From NCBI RefSeq assembly GCF_002944405.1, contig NZ_CP024310.1, positions 1,054,001 through 1,118,000 on the forward strand: a DNA stretch of 64,000 bases. The letters run 5' to 3'. The notes beneath the pieces were generated by a model. It saw only the letters and a list, made by a program, of their open reading frames with translations, was not told the DNA's origin and did not search any database. A program made the translations under genes and the position numbers. Below, piece after piece: positions 8,669 to 17,793 of the stretch (positions are counted from its first letter, which is position 1; each line of letters starts with the position of its first letter). The DNA is from Sinorhizobium fredii. GTDB taxonomy: Bacteria; Pseudomonadota; Alphaproteobacteria; Rhizobiales; Rhizobiaceae.

Positions 8669-10348
8669 ATGACCATGAACAATCCGCGCCACAACATCCG
8701 CGACGTGCGCAGCCCGCGTGGCACCGAGATCAGCGCCAAGAGCTGGCTGACGGAAGCGCCGCTCCGGATGCTGATGAACAATCTCGACCCGGAAGTCGCC
8801 GAGAACCCGCACGAACTCGTCGTCTATGGCGGCATTGGCCGGGCCGCCCGCACCTGGGCGGATTTCGACCGGATCGTCGCGACGCTGAAGGATCTCAACG
8901 AGGACGAGACCTTGCTCGTCCAGTCCGGCAAGCCGGTCGGCGTCTTCCGCACCCACAAGGACGCGCCGCGCGTGCTGATCGCCAACTCCAACCTCGTGCC
9001 GCACTGGGCGACCTGGGACCATTTCAACGAGCTGGATAAGAAGGGTCTCGCCATGTACGGCCAGATGACCGCCGGTTCGTGGATCTATATCGGCAGCCAG
9101 GGCATCGTGCAGGGCACCTATGAGACCTTTGTCGAAGCCGGCCGCCAACACTACAACGGCGACCTCAAGGGCAAATGGGTGCTGACCGGCGGCCTCGGCG
9201 GGATGGGCGGCGCCCAGCCGCTTGCCGCCGTCATGGCCGGCGCCTGCTGCCTCGCCGTCGAATGCAATCCGGATTCCATCGATTTCCGTCTCCGCACCCG
9301 CTATGTCGACGCGAAAGCCGAAACGCTTGACGAAGCGATGGAGATGATCAACCGCTGGACCGCCGCGGGCGAGGCGAAATCCGTCGGTCTGCTCGGCAAC
9401 ACGGCCGAGATCCTGCCGGAGATGGTCCGACGTGGCATCCGCCCGGACATGGTGACCGACCAGACCTCCGCCCATGACCCGATCAACGGTTATCTGCCGA
9501 AGGGCTGGACCATGGCCGAGTGGAAGCAGAAGCGTGAAGGCGATCCGAAAGCCGTCGAAAAGGCCGCCCGCGCCTCGATGCGCGAGCATGTCGAAGCGAT
9601 GATCGCCTTCCAGGACATGGGGATCCCGACCTTCGACTACGGTAACAACATCCGCCAGGTGGCGAAGGAAGAGGGCCTCGAAAACGCCTTCGCCTTCCCT
9701 GGCTTCGTGCCGGCCTATATCCGCCCGCTGTTTTGCCGCGGCATCGGCCCGTTCCGCTGGGCGGCGCTGTCCGGCGATCCGGACGATATCCGCAAGACCG
9801 ATGCCAAGGTGAAGGAGCTGCTGCCCGACAACAAGCACTTGCACAACTGGCTCGACATGGCCGCCGAGCGCATCGCCTTCCAGGGCCTCCCAGCGCGCAT
9901 CTGCTGGGTGGGTCTTGGCGACCGCCACCGCCTCGGCCTCGCCTTCAACGAGATGGTCAGGACCGGCGAGCTCAGCGCACCGGTCGTCATCGGCCGCGAT
10001 CATCTCGACTCCGGCTCCGTCGCCTCGCCGAACCGCGAGACCGAAGCCATGAAGGACGGCTCCGACGCCGTGTCCGACTGGCCGCTCCTGAACGCACTGC
10101 TCAACACCGCGTCGGGTGCCACCTGGGTCTCGCTGCACCATGGCGGCGGAGTCGGCATGGGCTTTTCGCAGCATTCGGGCGTCGTCATCTGCTGCGACGG
10201 CTCGGAAGATGCCGCCCGCCGCATCGAACGGGTACTCTGGAACGATCCAGCAACGGGCGTCATGCGCCATGCCGATGCGGGCTACGACATCGCGGTCGAT
10301 TGCGCCAAGGAACAGGGCCTGCGGCTCCCGGGCATCCTCGGCAACTGA
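8669..10348 (+). CDS. hutU: HutU, urocanate hydratase
   Basis: 559-residue NAD-dependent urocanate hydratase, second step of histidine degradation. Typical blocks include [12 protein letters not shown], the glycine-rich [13 protein letters not shown] and [17 protein letters not shown] near the C terminus. Length matches the family (about 557). ATG 8669 follows a ribosome site in ACAGGGAGTGAGGC. It lies 106 bases after hutG across a stem-loop, so it may be partly uncoupled from the hutIHG transcript. A long open frame on the opposite strand is a shadow of this gene. Confidence 0.96.
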   Translation: MTMNNPRHNIRDVRSPRGTEISAKSWLTEAPLRMLMNNLDPEVAENPHELVVYGGIGRAARTWADFDRIVATLKDLNEDETLLVQSGKPVGVFRTHKDAPRVLIANSNLVPHWATWDHFNELDKKGLAMYGQMTAGSWIYIGSQGIVQGTYETFVEAGRQHYNGDLKGKWVLTGGLGGMGGAQPLAAVMAGACCLAVECNPDSIDFRLRTRYVDAKAETLDEAMEMINRWTAAGEAKSVGLLGNTAEILPEMVRRGIRPDMVTDQTSAHDPINGYLPKGWTMAEWKQKREGDPKAVEKAARASMREHVEAMIAFQDMGIPTFDYGNNIRQVAKEEGLENAFAFPGFVPAYIRPLFCRGIGPFRWAALSGDPDDIRKTDAKVKELLPDNKHLHNWLDMAAERIAFQGLPARICWVGLGDRHRLGLAFNEMVRTGELSAPVVIGRDHLDSGSVASPNRETEAMKDGSDAVSDWPLLNALLNTASGATWVSLHHGGGVGMGFSQHSGVVICCDGSEDAARRIERVLWNDPATGVMRHADAGYDIAVDCAKEQGLRLPGILGN

Positions 10349-10392
10349 CGAAATGGCGGGAAGCTGCCCCGCGGCCTCCCGCTGCCCGGCTC

Positions 10393-11590
10393 CTACGATG
10401 TCGCAATCCTGGCACGCTTGCCGTCGAGCAAAAGGAGCAGCACCAGCCCTGCGAGCCCGGCCGCAGCGCCGTCCCGGAATAGTCGCTGAAGCGCGTGCCG
10501 ATCGCAAAGAGCGCAGTGCTGAACGCCCCGCCCAAAAAGATGTTCACCGCGATCAGCGAACTGCCAAGCCCCGGCCGATCGGCGATCAGGTCCTGGAGGT
10601 AGGTGATCGGGATGCTGATCAGCGCCGCCGCACCGAGGCCGCTGGCGAGGGTCAGCGCATAGACGTGCCAAGGCCGATCCGACAAGCCGAGCAGCGCCAG
10701 ATAGACCACGTAGACAGCGGTGCCGAGCGCCAGGGCATCGACATGGCTGAGGCTGTATTGAATGCGGCCCCAGACCAGAATGAAGGCCACTTCCAACAGC
10801 GCCACGAGGCCGACGATGCCGATGTCGGTAGCGGTGCCGCCGGCCGCACCGGTGACGATCAAGGGAAGGACCGCCGCATTGACATGCAGGGTCGAGGAAA
10901 TCAGCGCGATGGCGACAAGCCGCCCGAGTACCCGCGGCGACAGGATCTCGCCGAGGGACGCGAGATAGGAAAGCCGTTTGCCGAGGGCTGAGCCGGCACC
11001 GGCTGTGGGCGGCAACAGGAAAGCGACGAGGATGAGGTTGGCGGCGCAGCCGAGACTCGCCAGCAGATAGGCCGGCAGCATGCTGCCGCGCGCTGCGAGC
11101 ACGAAGCCGACCACGCCCGGGACCAGCACCCAAGAAAGCGAGATGGCGGCCCTCACTGCCGAGTTGACCGCAGCCGCGTCCCTGCCGCCCATGTGGTTGG
11201 CCGCTGTGCGTACATTGGCGAAGAGGAGCGAATTGAGGGCGCCGTAGATCGGCAGGAGCAGCAGCGTGGCATCACGAAGCTCGCCTTCGCCGGCCAAGCA
11301 TAGACCATCCCATAGCCGACAACGCCGAACAGAATGACCGCCAGCATCAGCGTGCGGTAATTGCCGACGCGGTCCGCGACGATGCCGACGGTGACGCTGG
11401 CAATGACGTTGAGTAGGGCGGCGGCGAAGATCAGCGCCGAATAGAACGCGTTGCCGAGGCCGAGTTCGGTGATGCCGACCACTGACTGATAGGGCGAGGT
11501 CGCGGCGCCGGCGAAGCCGAAGAGGAATATCGCGAGCATGCTCGCGCGAATGACCGGGTTTCGCATGGCCGTGAGCAGCGACGAAGACAT
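10393..11590 (-). pseudogene. SET-family sugar efflux MFS transporter, disrupted by two frameshifts
   Basis: The protein is spread over three frames. The start MSSSLLTAMRNPVIRAS and first helices run to VYA near 11298. The middle (RDATLLLLPIYGALNS to TRFSDYSG) is in a second frame. The end, AGLAGLVLLLLLDGK up to TAG 10393-10395, is in a third. Each shift is explained by one missing base, near 11297-11299 and in the G run near 10473-10475. Joined, it resembles SetA-type efflux pumps (RAAISLSWVLVPG; PITYLQDLIADRPG). It is last in the M81/GH20 operon and is its only transporter. Either a true pseudogene or two sequencing errors. Confidence 0.75.
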
Positions 11591-11666
11591 GGAGGGGTGT
11601 TCCGCGGAAGGGGCGAGGTCAGTTCTGTCCGCCCGAGGCATCGAGCGGGGTCGTGCGGCTGCGGCG

Positions 11667-13100
11667 TCAGGTCCAGCGGGCGGACAGCCGCGCCTTCGGG
11701 GTGAAGTCGAAATCGCGATCGAAGGGGAAGATTGGCCGCTGGCGGCGCTCGCTCGCGAGCTTCTCGATGTCCTGATTGACGACACCGTCGGTGAGCGCCA
11801 TCAGGTTGGGCTTGGCGATCGGCGCGAGTTCCGGTGAAAGGTAACCGGACTTGACGACCAGCAGGCGGACCGCCTGCGGGTCGAGACCGAGCCGGCGGAA
11901 ATCCTCGATATTGTGATAGGGCCGCCGCCGGGCCGAAAGCACGACGGTGATGCCGCCGACCTGAACCACCGCCTGCCGTTCCGCAAGCAAGCCGGGATCG
12001 TAAAGCCTGACGATCTTCGCCGCGGCTTCGACGGCAGCACCCGAGGGGTCGAGGCTGCCGCCGATCCGAAGGGCCAGGGTCGAGCCTTCGCTTGCGGCAA
12101 AGCATGCCTCTACCGCCGGCCGATCGGCAATTCCGGCAATGAGCGCGTCCTGCCAATCACGTGCCAGAAGCGCCTTCAACACGTCGGCGCGGTCGCCGAC
12201 GCCGCCGCCGGTCGGGTTGTCGCCCGAGTCGGCGAGAACGATCGGTCGCGTCGTTGCCGCTTCGGCAATGTCGAGCATGGCTTCTAGGGCTCCGGTCACC
12301 GAACCGAAACGGAATTTTTCTCGGGCATCCCAGTAGCTTGCGGCGATTTCCTCCGCCGCTTTCAAAGTGGCTTCCTGGTCCGATCCGGTCACGACCGCGC
12401 AGGCGGTGGCCCGCGGCTCGTCCGCCCAGACATAGCCGACCATCAGATTAGCATCGAGGATGCCGGCCCGAACATTAATCTCGGGCAGGACTCGATAAAG
12501 GCTTGCCGCAGGCTCGTCCTCCGTCGAGGTCCTCTCTCCTGGCAGGAGCAGCGGCACGGGCGCCCAGGCGACGCCCGGCCGAGCGCCGGTGCGCAGCACC
12601 TCGACCAGCATCGTCCACGCCCTCACCATGGTTTCGCGCGAATCGATATGCGGCGCCGTGCGATAGGCGGCGAAAATATCGATTTGGTCGATGATCCGCT
12701 GGCTGACATTGCCGTGCAGGTCATAGCTGACGGCAATCGGGCAGCCGGGACCGACGACGTCACGGGCAGCCGAAATCCAGTCGGCCTCCGCATCGTCCAA
12801 GCCGTCGACCTTGATCGCGCCATGCATGGCGAGATAGAGTCCGTCGATCGGCACGGCTGCCTTCAACCCTTCCAGGAACTCCGCCTTGAAGGCCACATAG
12901 GCCGGCCGGGAAACCGGCCCACCGGGGACGGCGCGGGCATGGAGCAGCGGAACGTGTTCCACATCCTCAGCGTCGAGGAAGCTGAAATTGTCGGCCCTCA
13001 GCAGTTCCTCGCCCCTCAAGACCCGAAAGTCCTCGACCGACATCAGGACGGGCGAATAGGTGCTGCATTCCGTGTGGATTCCGCCGACGGCGATCCGCAT
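11667..13100 (-). CDS. M81 family metallopeptidase, MlrC-like (first copy)
   Basis: 477-residue member of the M81 family, named after MlrC, which breaks down linear microcystin fragments. The start MRIAVGGIHTECSTYSP is family-typical. Probable zinc ligands are Asp127 and His129 in DLHGN and His151 in HIDSRET. The conserved DSGDNPTGGGVGD block and a C-terminal VVKSGYLSPE are also present. Real substrates of most M81 proteins are unknown, so the family call is firm and the function open. It lies in a minus-strand operon, 10 bases downstream of the GH20 gene. A second M81 gene is 4.7 kb away. Confidence 0.87.
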   Translation of the reverse strand: MRIAVGGIHTECSTYSPVLMSVEDFRVLRGEELLRADNFSFLDAEDVEHVPLLHARAVPGGPVSRPAYVAFKAEFLEGLKAAVPIDGLYLAMHGAIKVDGLDDAEADWISAARDVVGPGCPIAVSYDLHGNVSQRIIDQIDIFAAYRTAPHIDSRETMVRAWTMLVEVLRTGARPGVAWAPVPLLLPGERTSTEDEPAASLYRVLPEINVRAGILDANLMVGYVWADEPRATACAVVTGSDQEATLKAAEEIAASYWDAREKFRFGSVTGALEAMLDIAEAATTRPIVLADSGDNPTGGGVGDRADVLKALLARDWQDALIAGIADRPAVEACFAASEGSTLALRIGGSLDPSGAAVEAAAKIVRLYDPGLLAERQAVVQVGGITVVLSARRRPYHNIEDFRRLGLDPQAVRLLVVKSGYLSPELAPIAKPNLMALTDGVVNQDIEKLASERRQRPIFPFDRDFDFTPKARLSARWT

Positions 13101-13110
13101 GACGCAAAAC

Positions 13111-15030
13111 TTACAAGATCGGGCTCAGGGGAGCGATCGCCGCAAAGCGCAGCCAGTCCTTCTCAGCCTTTGGCGTCCAGGCCGCCTCGGCGATCGCCGA
13201 CAGGCGCGGGAAGACGAGCCGGTTGAAATAGCCGCGCGACAGAAAATGCTCCGACCAGATGCAGGCCTGCACGCCCTTCATTCGGCTCTTTAGCTCTTCC
13301 GGGAACTCGCCTTCCGCCTCGTAGGCATAGGTATGCACCGGCGTTGCCGTGCCGGCCCAGCTTGCGCCGGGCTCCTGCCAGGCTTCCGCCTGGGCCATGT
13401 CGAGGTAGTAGGCCTGGCCGGGCGTCATGACGACGTCGTAGCCCTCGTGCGCCAGTTCGATGCCGACCTTGGGGTTCTCCCACGCCATCAGCAGCGTGTC
13501 CTCGGTTCCGACGCCCCCGCCATGGGCGACCTCGTTCCAGCCGACGAGCTTGCGGCCGCGCGCCGTCAGCATCTGCTTCACCTTTTTGAGGAAGAAAGAC
13601 TGGAGCGCGAAGGTGCCGGAAATGCCCTCCTCTTCCATCAGCCTGCGTGCCAGGGGCGAGGCGAGCCACGAGCCGTTCGCCACCTCGTCGCCGCCGATGT
13701 GGATATAGCGGCTCGGGAAAAGCTCAACCATTTCGTCGAAGACCTTCTCGAGGAATTCGTAGGTGAGCGGGACGGCTGGATTGAGCGCGTTGTTGGGATA
13801 GCCCTGGACGGAATGATAGCTCTCCGGCGCCTCCTGGCCATCCGCAAGATCGGGAAGTGCCACGAGCGCCGCAGTGCTGTGGCCGGGGATGTCGATCTCC
13901 GGCACCACCTCGACATTGAGACCGGCCGCATGGCCGACAATCGCCTTGACGTCCTCCTGGCTGTAGAAGCCGCCCGAGGGCTCCGCCCCGTTGCCGAGCT
14001 GCGGCAGCAGCGGCTCGTCAGGCCCGCGCAGTACGCCGAGGGTCGTCAGGGTCGGAAAAGCCTTGATTTCCAAGCGCCAGGCCTCGTCGTCGGTCAGGTG
14101 CCAGTGGAAGATATTGAGCTTGAACCAGGCGAGAATATCGATCAGCCGCAGGACGTCGGCAGTCGGATAGAACTGCCGCGACACGTCGAGATGGCAGCCG
14201 CGCCAACCGTAGCGCGGTTGGTCGGCGATCGTTCCCGAGGCAGGAAAACGGAATCTGCCGGCATGGCTGCGCGCGCCGTCGAGGAGCTGCGCGAGCGTCG
14301 TCAGCCCGTACTGCCGTCCGGCTGCCGCGCTATATTCAAGCCGGATCTCGCGGGGGGAGAAGGTAAGACGGTACGCCTCGGGAGCCAAATCAGCACCCTT
14401 TGCGAAGACAATCGGCACCCCTTGCTCCGATGGTGCGAGGCTGAAGGGAGCGTGCCCGGCGGCAAAGAGCCGATGAAACAGCGCCAGCACGTTCGAAACT
14501 GCCTCGACATCCTCCGGGCTGCTTCCCGCGGCCGGGTAGAGGACCACGGGAAATTCATCTCCTGCCACGGCGTCGATCTTCGCCGGCCAGGGCTGCAGCG
14601 CGAAGGGCAGGTCGAGCCGTCCTTCGGGCAGACGGACCGGCGGCGGTTCGCTCGTGGCACCCTCGAGCCTAAGGTCCGAGACCGCCACCGGCACATGCTT
14701 GCCATCGGAGAGCGTCAGATAAGCCGACTTCGCCCCGTCGCTGCAGTGCTTGGCCTGCCGGTGCAGACCGCTGACCACGAAGGTCCAGCTTTCCCCCGGC
14801 TGAAGGGTCAGCCCCTCGGGCGGGGCGAATTCATGAAAATTGGCGTTGCGGCGCAGGAAGACGGCGTTCTCGCAGGCAGCCGGATCGATGACGCGAGTGA
14901 GCGAGGTGTAGACGAGACGGAAGCCGCTCAGCGCCCTGCCGGAGAGGTTGAAGAGACTTAAGGTGAAGCGACCGTTGGGGCCGCCATCCGGCTGCCAGGC
15001 AGATTCGAGGCGATATGAAACCGGCTGCAT
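13111..15030 (-). CDS. Beta-N-acetylhexosaminidase, GH20
   Basis: 639-residue glycoside hydrolase of family 20, which removes terminal N-acetylglucosamine or N-acetylgalactosamine by substrate-assisted catalysis. The catalytic pair Asp448-Glu449 is in YIHIGGDEV; VVPEIDIPGHS and WHLTDDEAWRLEIK are further hallmarks. The first 230 residues form the non-catalytic N-terminal region usual in this family. ATG 15030 was chosen because GGAGG ends six bases before it; the ATG at 15036 abuts that site. No signal peptide is seen, so it may act on imported sugars. Confidence 0.93.
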   Translation of the reverse strand: MQPVSYRLESAWQPDGGPNGRFTLSLFNLSGRALSGFRLVYTSLTRVIDPAACENAVFLRRNANFHEFAPPEGLTLQPGESWTFVVSGLHRQAKHCSDGAKSAYLTLSDGKHVPVAVSDLRLEGATSEPPPVRLPEGRLDLPFALQPWPAKIDAVAGDEFPVVLYPAAGSSPEDVEAVSNVLALFHRLFAAGHAPFSLAPSEQGVPIVFAKGADLAPEAYRLTFSPREIRLEYSAAAGRQYGLTTLAQLLDGARSHAGRFRFPASGTIADQPRYGWRGCHLDVSRQFYPTADVLRLIDILAWFKLNIFHWHLTDDEAWRLEIKAFPTLTTLGVLRGPDEPLLPQLGNGAEPSGGFYSQEDVKAIVGHAAGLNVEVVPEIDIPGHSTAALVALPDLADGQEAPESYHSVQGYPNNALNPAVPLTYEFLEKVFDEMVELFPSRYIHIGGDEVANGSWLASPLARRLMEEEGISGTFALQSFFLKKVKQMLTARGRKLVGWNEVAHGGGVGTEDTLLMAWENPKVGIELAHEGYDVVMTPGQAYYLDMAQAEAWQEPGASWAGTATPVHTYAYEAEGEFPEELKSRMKGVQACIWSEHFLSRGYFNRLVFPRLSAIAEAAWTPKAEKDWLRFAAIAPLSPIL

Positions 15031-15052
15031 CAGCATCCTCCAAGGGGATTGG

Positions 15053-15880
15053 TCAATAATGGCTGGACTGCGAGAAGGTGCGGGCGAGTTCGGCCTGGCC
15101 GGCTGTCAGGCCGCAGTCGACCGGCAGGCACACGCCCGATATGGCGCCGGCTTGCGGCCCGGCCAGGAAATCGACGGCATTGGCGACGTCTTCGGGGTTG
15201 ACGATGCGCTGAAGCGGATACCAGCGCTTGGCCTCCTCGAAGACCTGCGGATTGGCCGCGGCGCGGGCTTCCCAGGCCTGGGTGCGCACCGTGCCCGGCG
15301 CCACCGCATTCGAGCGGATGCCGAACTTGCCGTATTCGACGGCGATGAGCCGGGTCAGATGCAGGAGGCCGGCCTTGGCGCAGCTATAGGCCGGATGTCC
15401 GAAGACGCCGACACCATTCACCGAGGCGATATTGACGACCGAACCCCTGCTCTCCTTCAGCATGTCCTCGACCGCCCGGAAGCAGAGGAAGGCGGCTTCG
15501 AGATTGAGCGCATTGTCCATCCGCCAGATGTCCTGCGTCGTATCCTGCAGGCTGGCGGCGCGCGCCGCGCCGGCATTGTTGACGAGCGTATGGACGACGC
15601 CACGCTCCCCCGCGGCTGCGGCCATGGCCGCCACGCTCGCCGCATCCGTCACATCGCAGGCGACGGCGGCGAACCGTTCCTCTGCGCCGAGTTCACGCGC
15701 GACCTTGGCTCCGGCATCGCCGTCCATATCGGCGAGGAGAACGACGTCGTGTCCATCCGCCAGGCGACGGGCAATGGCCCGGCCGATGTCGCCGGCTGCG
15801 CCGGTGACGATCGCTACGGATTTCGGCTTGGGCGGTCGCTCTGCCACATCAGTCTCCGAGAAGCTGGCGATCGTCGCCAT
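15053..15880 (-). CDS. Short-chain dehydrogenase/reductase
   Basis: 275-residue classical SDR. The nucleotide-binding TGAAGDIG is at residues 26-33, NNAG is in the middle and the catalytic YSCAK follows. Asp after the second strand (LLADMD) suggests preference for NAD over NADP. The start at 15880 overlaps the end of the RpiR gene by 32 bases, so it is in the same operon. The neighbouring hexosaminidase and RpiR suggest a sugar or sugar alcohol substrate; this is inference. Confidence 0.88.
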   Translation of the reverse strand: MATIASFSETDVAERPPKPKSVAIVTGAAGDIGRAIARRLADGHDVVLLADMDGDAGAKVARELGAEERFAAVACDVTDAASVAAMAAAAGERGVVHTLVNNAGAARAASLQDTTQDIWRMDNALNLEAAFLCFRAVEDMLKESRGSVVNIASVNGVGVFGHPAYSCAKAGLLHLTRLIAVEYGKFGIRSNAVAPGTVRTQAWEARAAANPQVFEEAKRWYPLQRIVNPEDVANAVDFLAGPQAGAISGVCLPVDCGLTAGQAELARTFSQSSHY

Positions 15881-16712
15881 CCCTATGCGCGACCAGCTGC
15901 TGCTTGATGCGCCTGAGCGTTGCGGTGGCCTGCGGCTGGACACGGTAAGCCACCAGGCTGGCAAGGATGTCGACCAGAGCCACATAGGCGATGCGCGTGG
16001 ATGTCGGACGGTAGATGTTGTTGCCTTCCGGCAGGTCGACCGGAACGGTGATGTCGGCGGCGCGCGCCACCGGGCTGCCGGTCTGGGTAAGCGCGATGGT
16101 CGGCACCTTCGCTTCGCGGGCAAGGCCGAAGGCACGCACCAGCTCGGCGTTGCGACCCGAAAAAGACGAGCCGATGATCACATCGCTCTGCCTGGCGGCT
16201 GCCGCGAGCATCAATTGCATGCTGTGGTCGGAGCTCGCGGTGATGCGCAGGCCGAGGCGGAAGAGGCGGTTCTGCAATTCGCCGGCAATCATCGAGGAAT
16301 TGCCGCCCGACCCGAAGGCGTAGATCATTTCCGCGCCGGCTAGCCGGTCGGCCGCCTGTTCGAGGGCTGCAAGGTCGAGCGAACGATGCAGCAGGAACAG
16401 CGCGTTCTGCGCCTTGGCGATGATGTCCTGGGCCACATCGCCGGTCTCCTGGCTTTTCGGCTCGGGCTTCAGGTAGCGCATCCCGACATAGGCGGTGCGG
16501 GCGAGTTGCACCTTGAAATCGGAAAAGCTGTCGCAGCCCAGCCGCCGGCAGAAGCGCGTCACCGTCGGCGGCGAGACATCCGCCTTCCCCGCAAGCTCGA
16601 TGATCGATGCGTTGACGGCAAATTCGAAGTCGTTGAGCAGAATGTCGGCGATGCGGCTCTCCGACTGCGAGAGCCGCTCCTTTTCATGCTGCAAGGTTGC
16701 GAATATATCCAT
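15849..16712 (-). CDS. RpiR family transcriptional regulator (HTH + SIS)
   Basis: 287-residue regulator with an N-terminal helix-turn-helix (SIIELAGKADVSPPTVTRFCRRLG, split here by residues 50-73) and a C-terminal SIS domain that binds phosphosugars (MIYAFGSGGNSSMIA; IGSSFSGRNAELV). RpiR proteins control sugar and amino sugar catabolism in response to phosphorylated sugars. The start MDIFATLQHEKERL at 16712 was preferred over a longer frame. It is the second gene of the minus operon, so it probably controls its own promoter, where an AT-rich palindrome is visible near 17189-17205. Confidence 0.9.
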   Translation of the reverse strand: MDIFATLQHEKERLSQSESRIADILLNDFEFAVNASIIELAGKADVSPPTVTRFCRRLGCDSFSDFKVQLARTAYVGMRYLKPEPKSQETGDVAQDIIAKAQNALFLLHRSLDLAALEQAADRLAGAEMIYAFGSGGNSSMIAGELQNRLFRLGLRITASSDHSMQLMLAAAARQSDVIIGSSFSGRNAELVRAFGLAREAKVPTIALTQTGSPVARAADITVPVDLPEGNNIYRPTSTRIAYVALVDILASLVAYRVQPQATATLRRIKQQLVAHRDGDDRQLLGD

Positions 16713-16772
16713 CCGGACGGCCACTCCTATCTGAGCCGCGGGATGCGGGCGGAAATCCGCACGCACTTTTCC

Positions 16773-17177
16773 TCATCCCGCGACATATTGGGCGTCCTTG
16801 GGCTTATAGGCGACGCAGTCGATCTCCACCTTGCAATCGACCATCATCGAAGACTGCACGCAGGCACGCGCCGGCGGATGAGCTCCAAAATATTCCTGAT
16901 AGATCTTGTTGAAGCTCCAGAAATCGCGCGGATCGTCCAGCCAGACGCCGACTCTCACCACGTGCTCGATACCGTAGTCGGCCTCCTTCAAAATGGCCAG
17001 CAGATTGCCGATCGCCCGGTGGGTCTGGGCGACGATGTTCCCGTCGACGATCTCGCCATTTTCCATGGCAACCTGCCCGGACACATGGAGCCAGCCGTCT
17101 ACCTCCACGGCCCGCGCGAAAGGCAGCGATTTTCCGCCCGCCCCGATCTCTTCGGTGCCATAGCGTTTGATGGACAT
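16773..17177 (-). CDS. RidA/YjgF family protein (first copy)
   Basis: 134-residue RidA-fold protein. RidA enzymes hydrolyse reactive enamines and imines released by PLP enzymes, though many relatives have other substrates. The sequence shows LHVSGQVAMENGEIV, the substrate-binding Arg in PPARACVQSS and the acidic KVEIDCVA end, in the usual trimer-forming layout. The start MSIKRYG at 17177 fits family length; the longer frame runs into the divergent promoter. It is the first gene of the RpiR-GH20-M81 operon. Confidence 0.88.
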   Translation of the reverse strand: MSIKRYGTEEIGAGGKSLPFARAVEVDGWLHVSGQVAMENGEIVDGNIVAQTHRAIGNLLAILKEADYGIEHVVRVGVWLDDPRDFWSFNKIYQEYFGAHPPARACVQSSMMVDCKVEIDCVAYKPKDAQYVAG

Positions 17178-17188
17178 CAGGAGCCTTG

Positions 17189-17205
17189 TGCAAATTATTT
17201 TCGCA
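17189..17205. promoter_or_regulatory. Candidate operator in the divergent RidA / NTF2-like promoter
   Basis: TGCAAATTATTTTCGCA is an imperfect 17-base palindrome (outer TGC/GCA exact, 5 of 8 pairs) just before the RidA start. Its core TTATTTTCG recurs at 28849-28857 before the Gfo/Idh-ABC operon, with 13 of 16 aligned bases identical. An RpiR site is the simplest guess, given the regulator gene in this operon. Visual match only. Confidence 0.35.
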
Positions 17206-17290
17206 TTACGTTGACAAATCACCACAGAAAGACAATTTTGGCCAGAGAAAAACGCCAATCATGAAAAGAATTTCAATAAGGGGCGAACAC

Positions 17291-17779
17291 ATGCGGAATC
17301 CCTTCCAGAATCCGTTCCCCGTCAGCGACGCCGCCCGGCGACAGATCTGGGAGATGCTGGTGACGCGGGACATCGACGCTTTCCTTGCCGCCGACTGGTC
17401 GCTGGTGGCCGCCGATTTTGTCGAAGAGGGTTTCATCGGCATCGATGGAAAACGGACGGCAAGCCCTGACAATTGGCGGCTGGCGTTTCCGTCGCTTGCC
17501 GCCTATCGCGACGAGTGGCTGCGCCAAGCCCTGGATTTTGCCGAGCAGTCCTTCTCGGAGGACGCGCGCACGGCGATTTTCACCACCACGACGCTCGAGG
17601 ACATCGAGATCAACGGCGATCGGGCGCTCGCCCGAAAGAAGTTCGATGGCGAGATCAGGAAAGCCGACGGCAGCGCCGATGTCCTGAAGTGGCAAACGGT
17701 CTATTATTGCAGGCTGCATGAAGGCCGGTGGAAGATCTCTGGCTTCACCGGTTATCTGCCGAATCCGATGGGTGATTGA
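17291..17779 (+). CDS. Conserved hypothetical protein, NTF2/SnoaL-like
   Basis: 162 residues with the pattern of the NTF2-like cone fold: N-terminal helices (AARRQIWEMLVTRDIDAFLAAD), then alternating strands ending in WQTVYYCRLHEGRWKISGFTG. Such proteins can be isomerases, dehydratases or binding modules; no catalytic set can be named. ATG 17291 follows AAGGGGCG, while earlier in-frame ATGs lack a good site. It opens the plus-strand pair with the second M81 gene, whose start lies just past its stop, and is divergent from the RidA operon. Confidence 0.65.
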   Translation: MRNPFQNPFPVSDAARRQIWEMLVTRDIDAFLAADWSLVAADFVEEGFIGIDGKRTASPDNWRLAFPSLAAYRDEWLRQALDFAEQSFSEDARTAIFTTTTLEDIEINGDRALARKKFDGEIRKADGSADVLKWQTVYYCRLHEGRWKISGFTGYLPNPMGD

Positions 17780-17793
17780 GGAAGGCGACGGCA

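Noticed and set aside
8591..10507. 638-codon open frame on the minus strand
   Set aside because: Opposite hutU, whose family identity is certain; no domain in the minus frame.
11667..13100. Microcystin degradation (mlr) cluster
   Set aside because: Only M81/MlrC-like genes are present; mlrA, mlrB and mlrD are absent, and M81 proteins are common without that role.
13333..14961. 542-codon open frame on the plus strand
   Set aside because: Opposite the GH20 gene; composition dominated by Arg, Gly and Glu without motifs.
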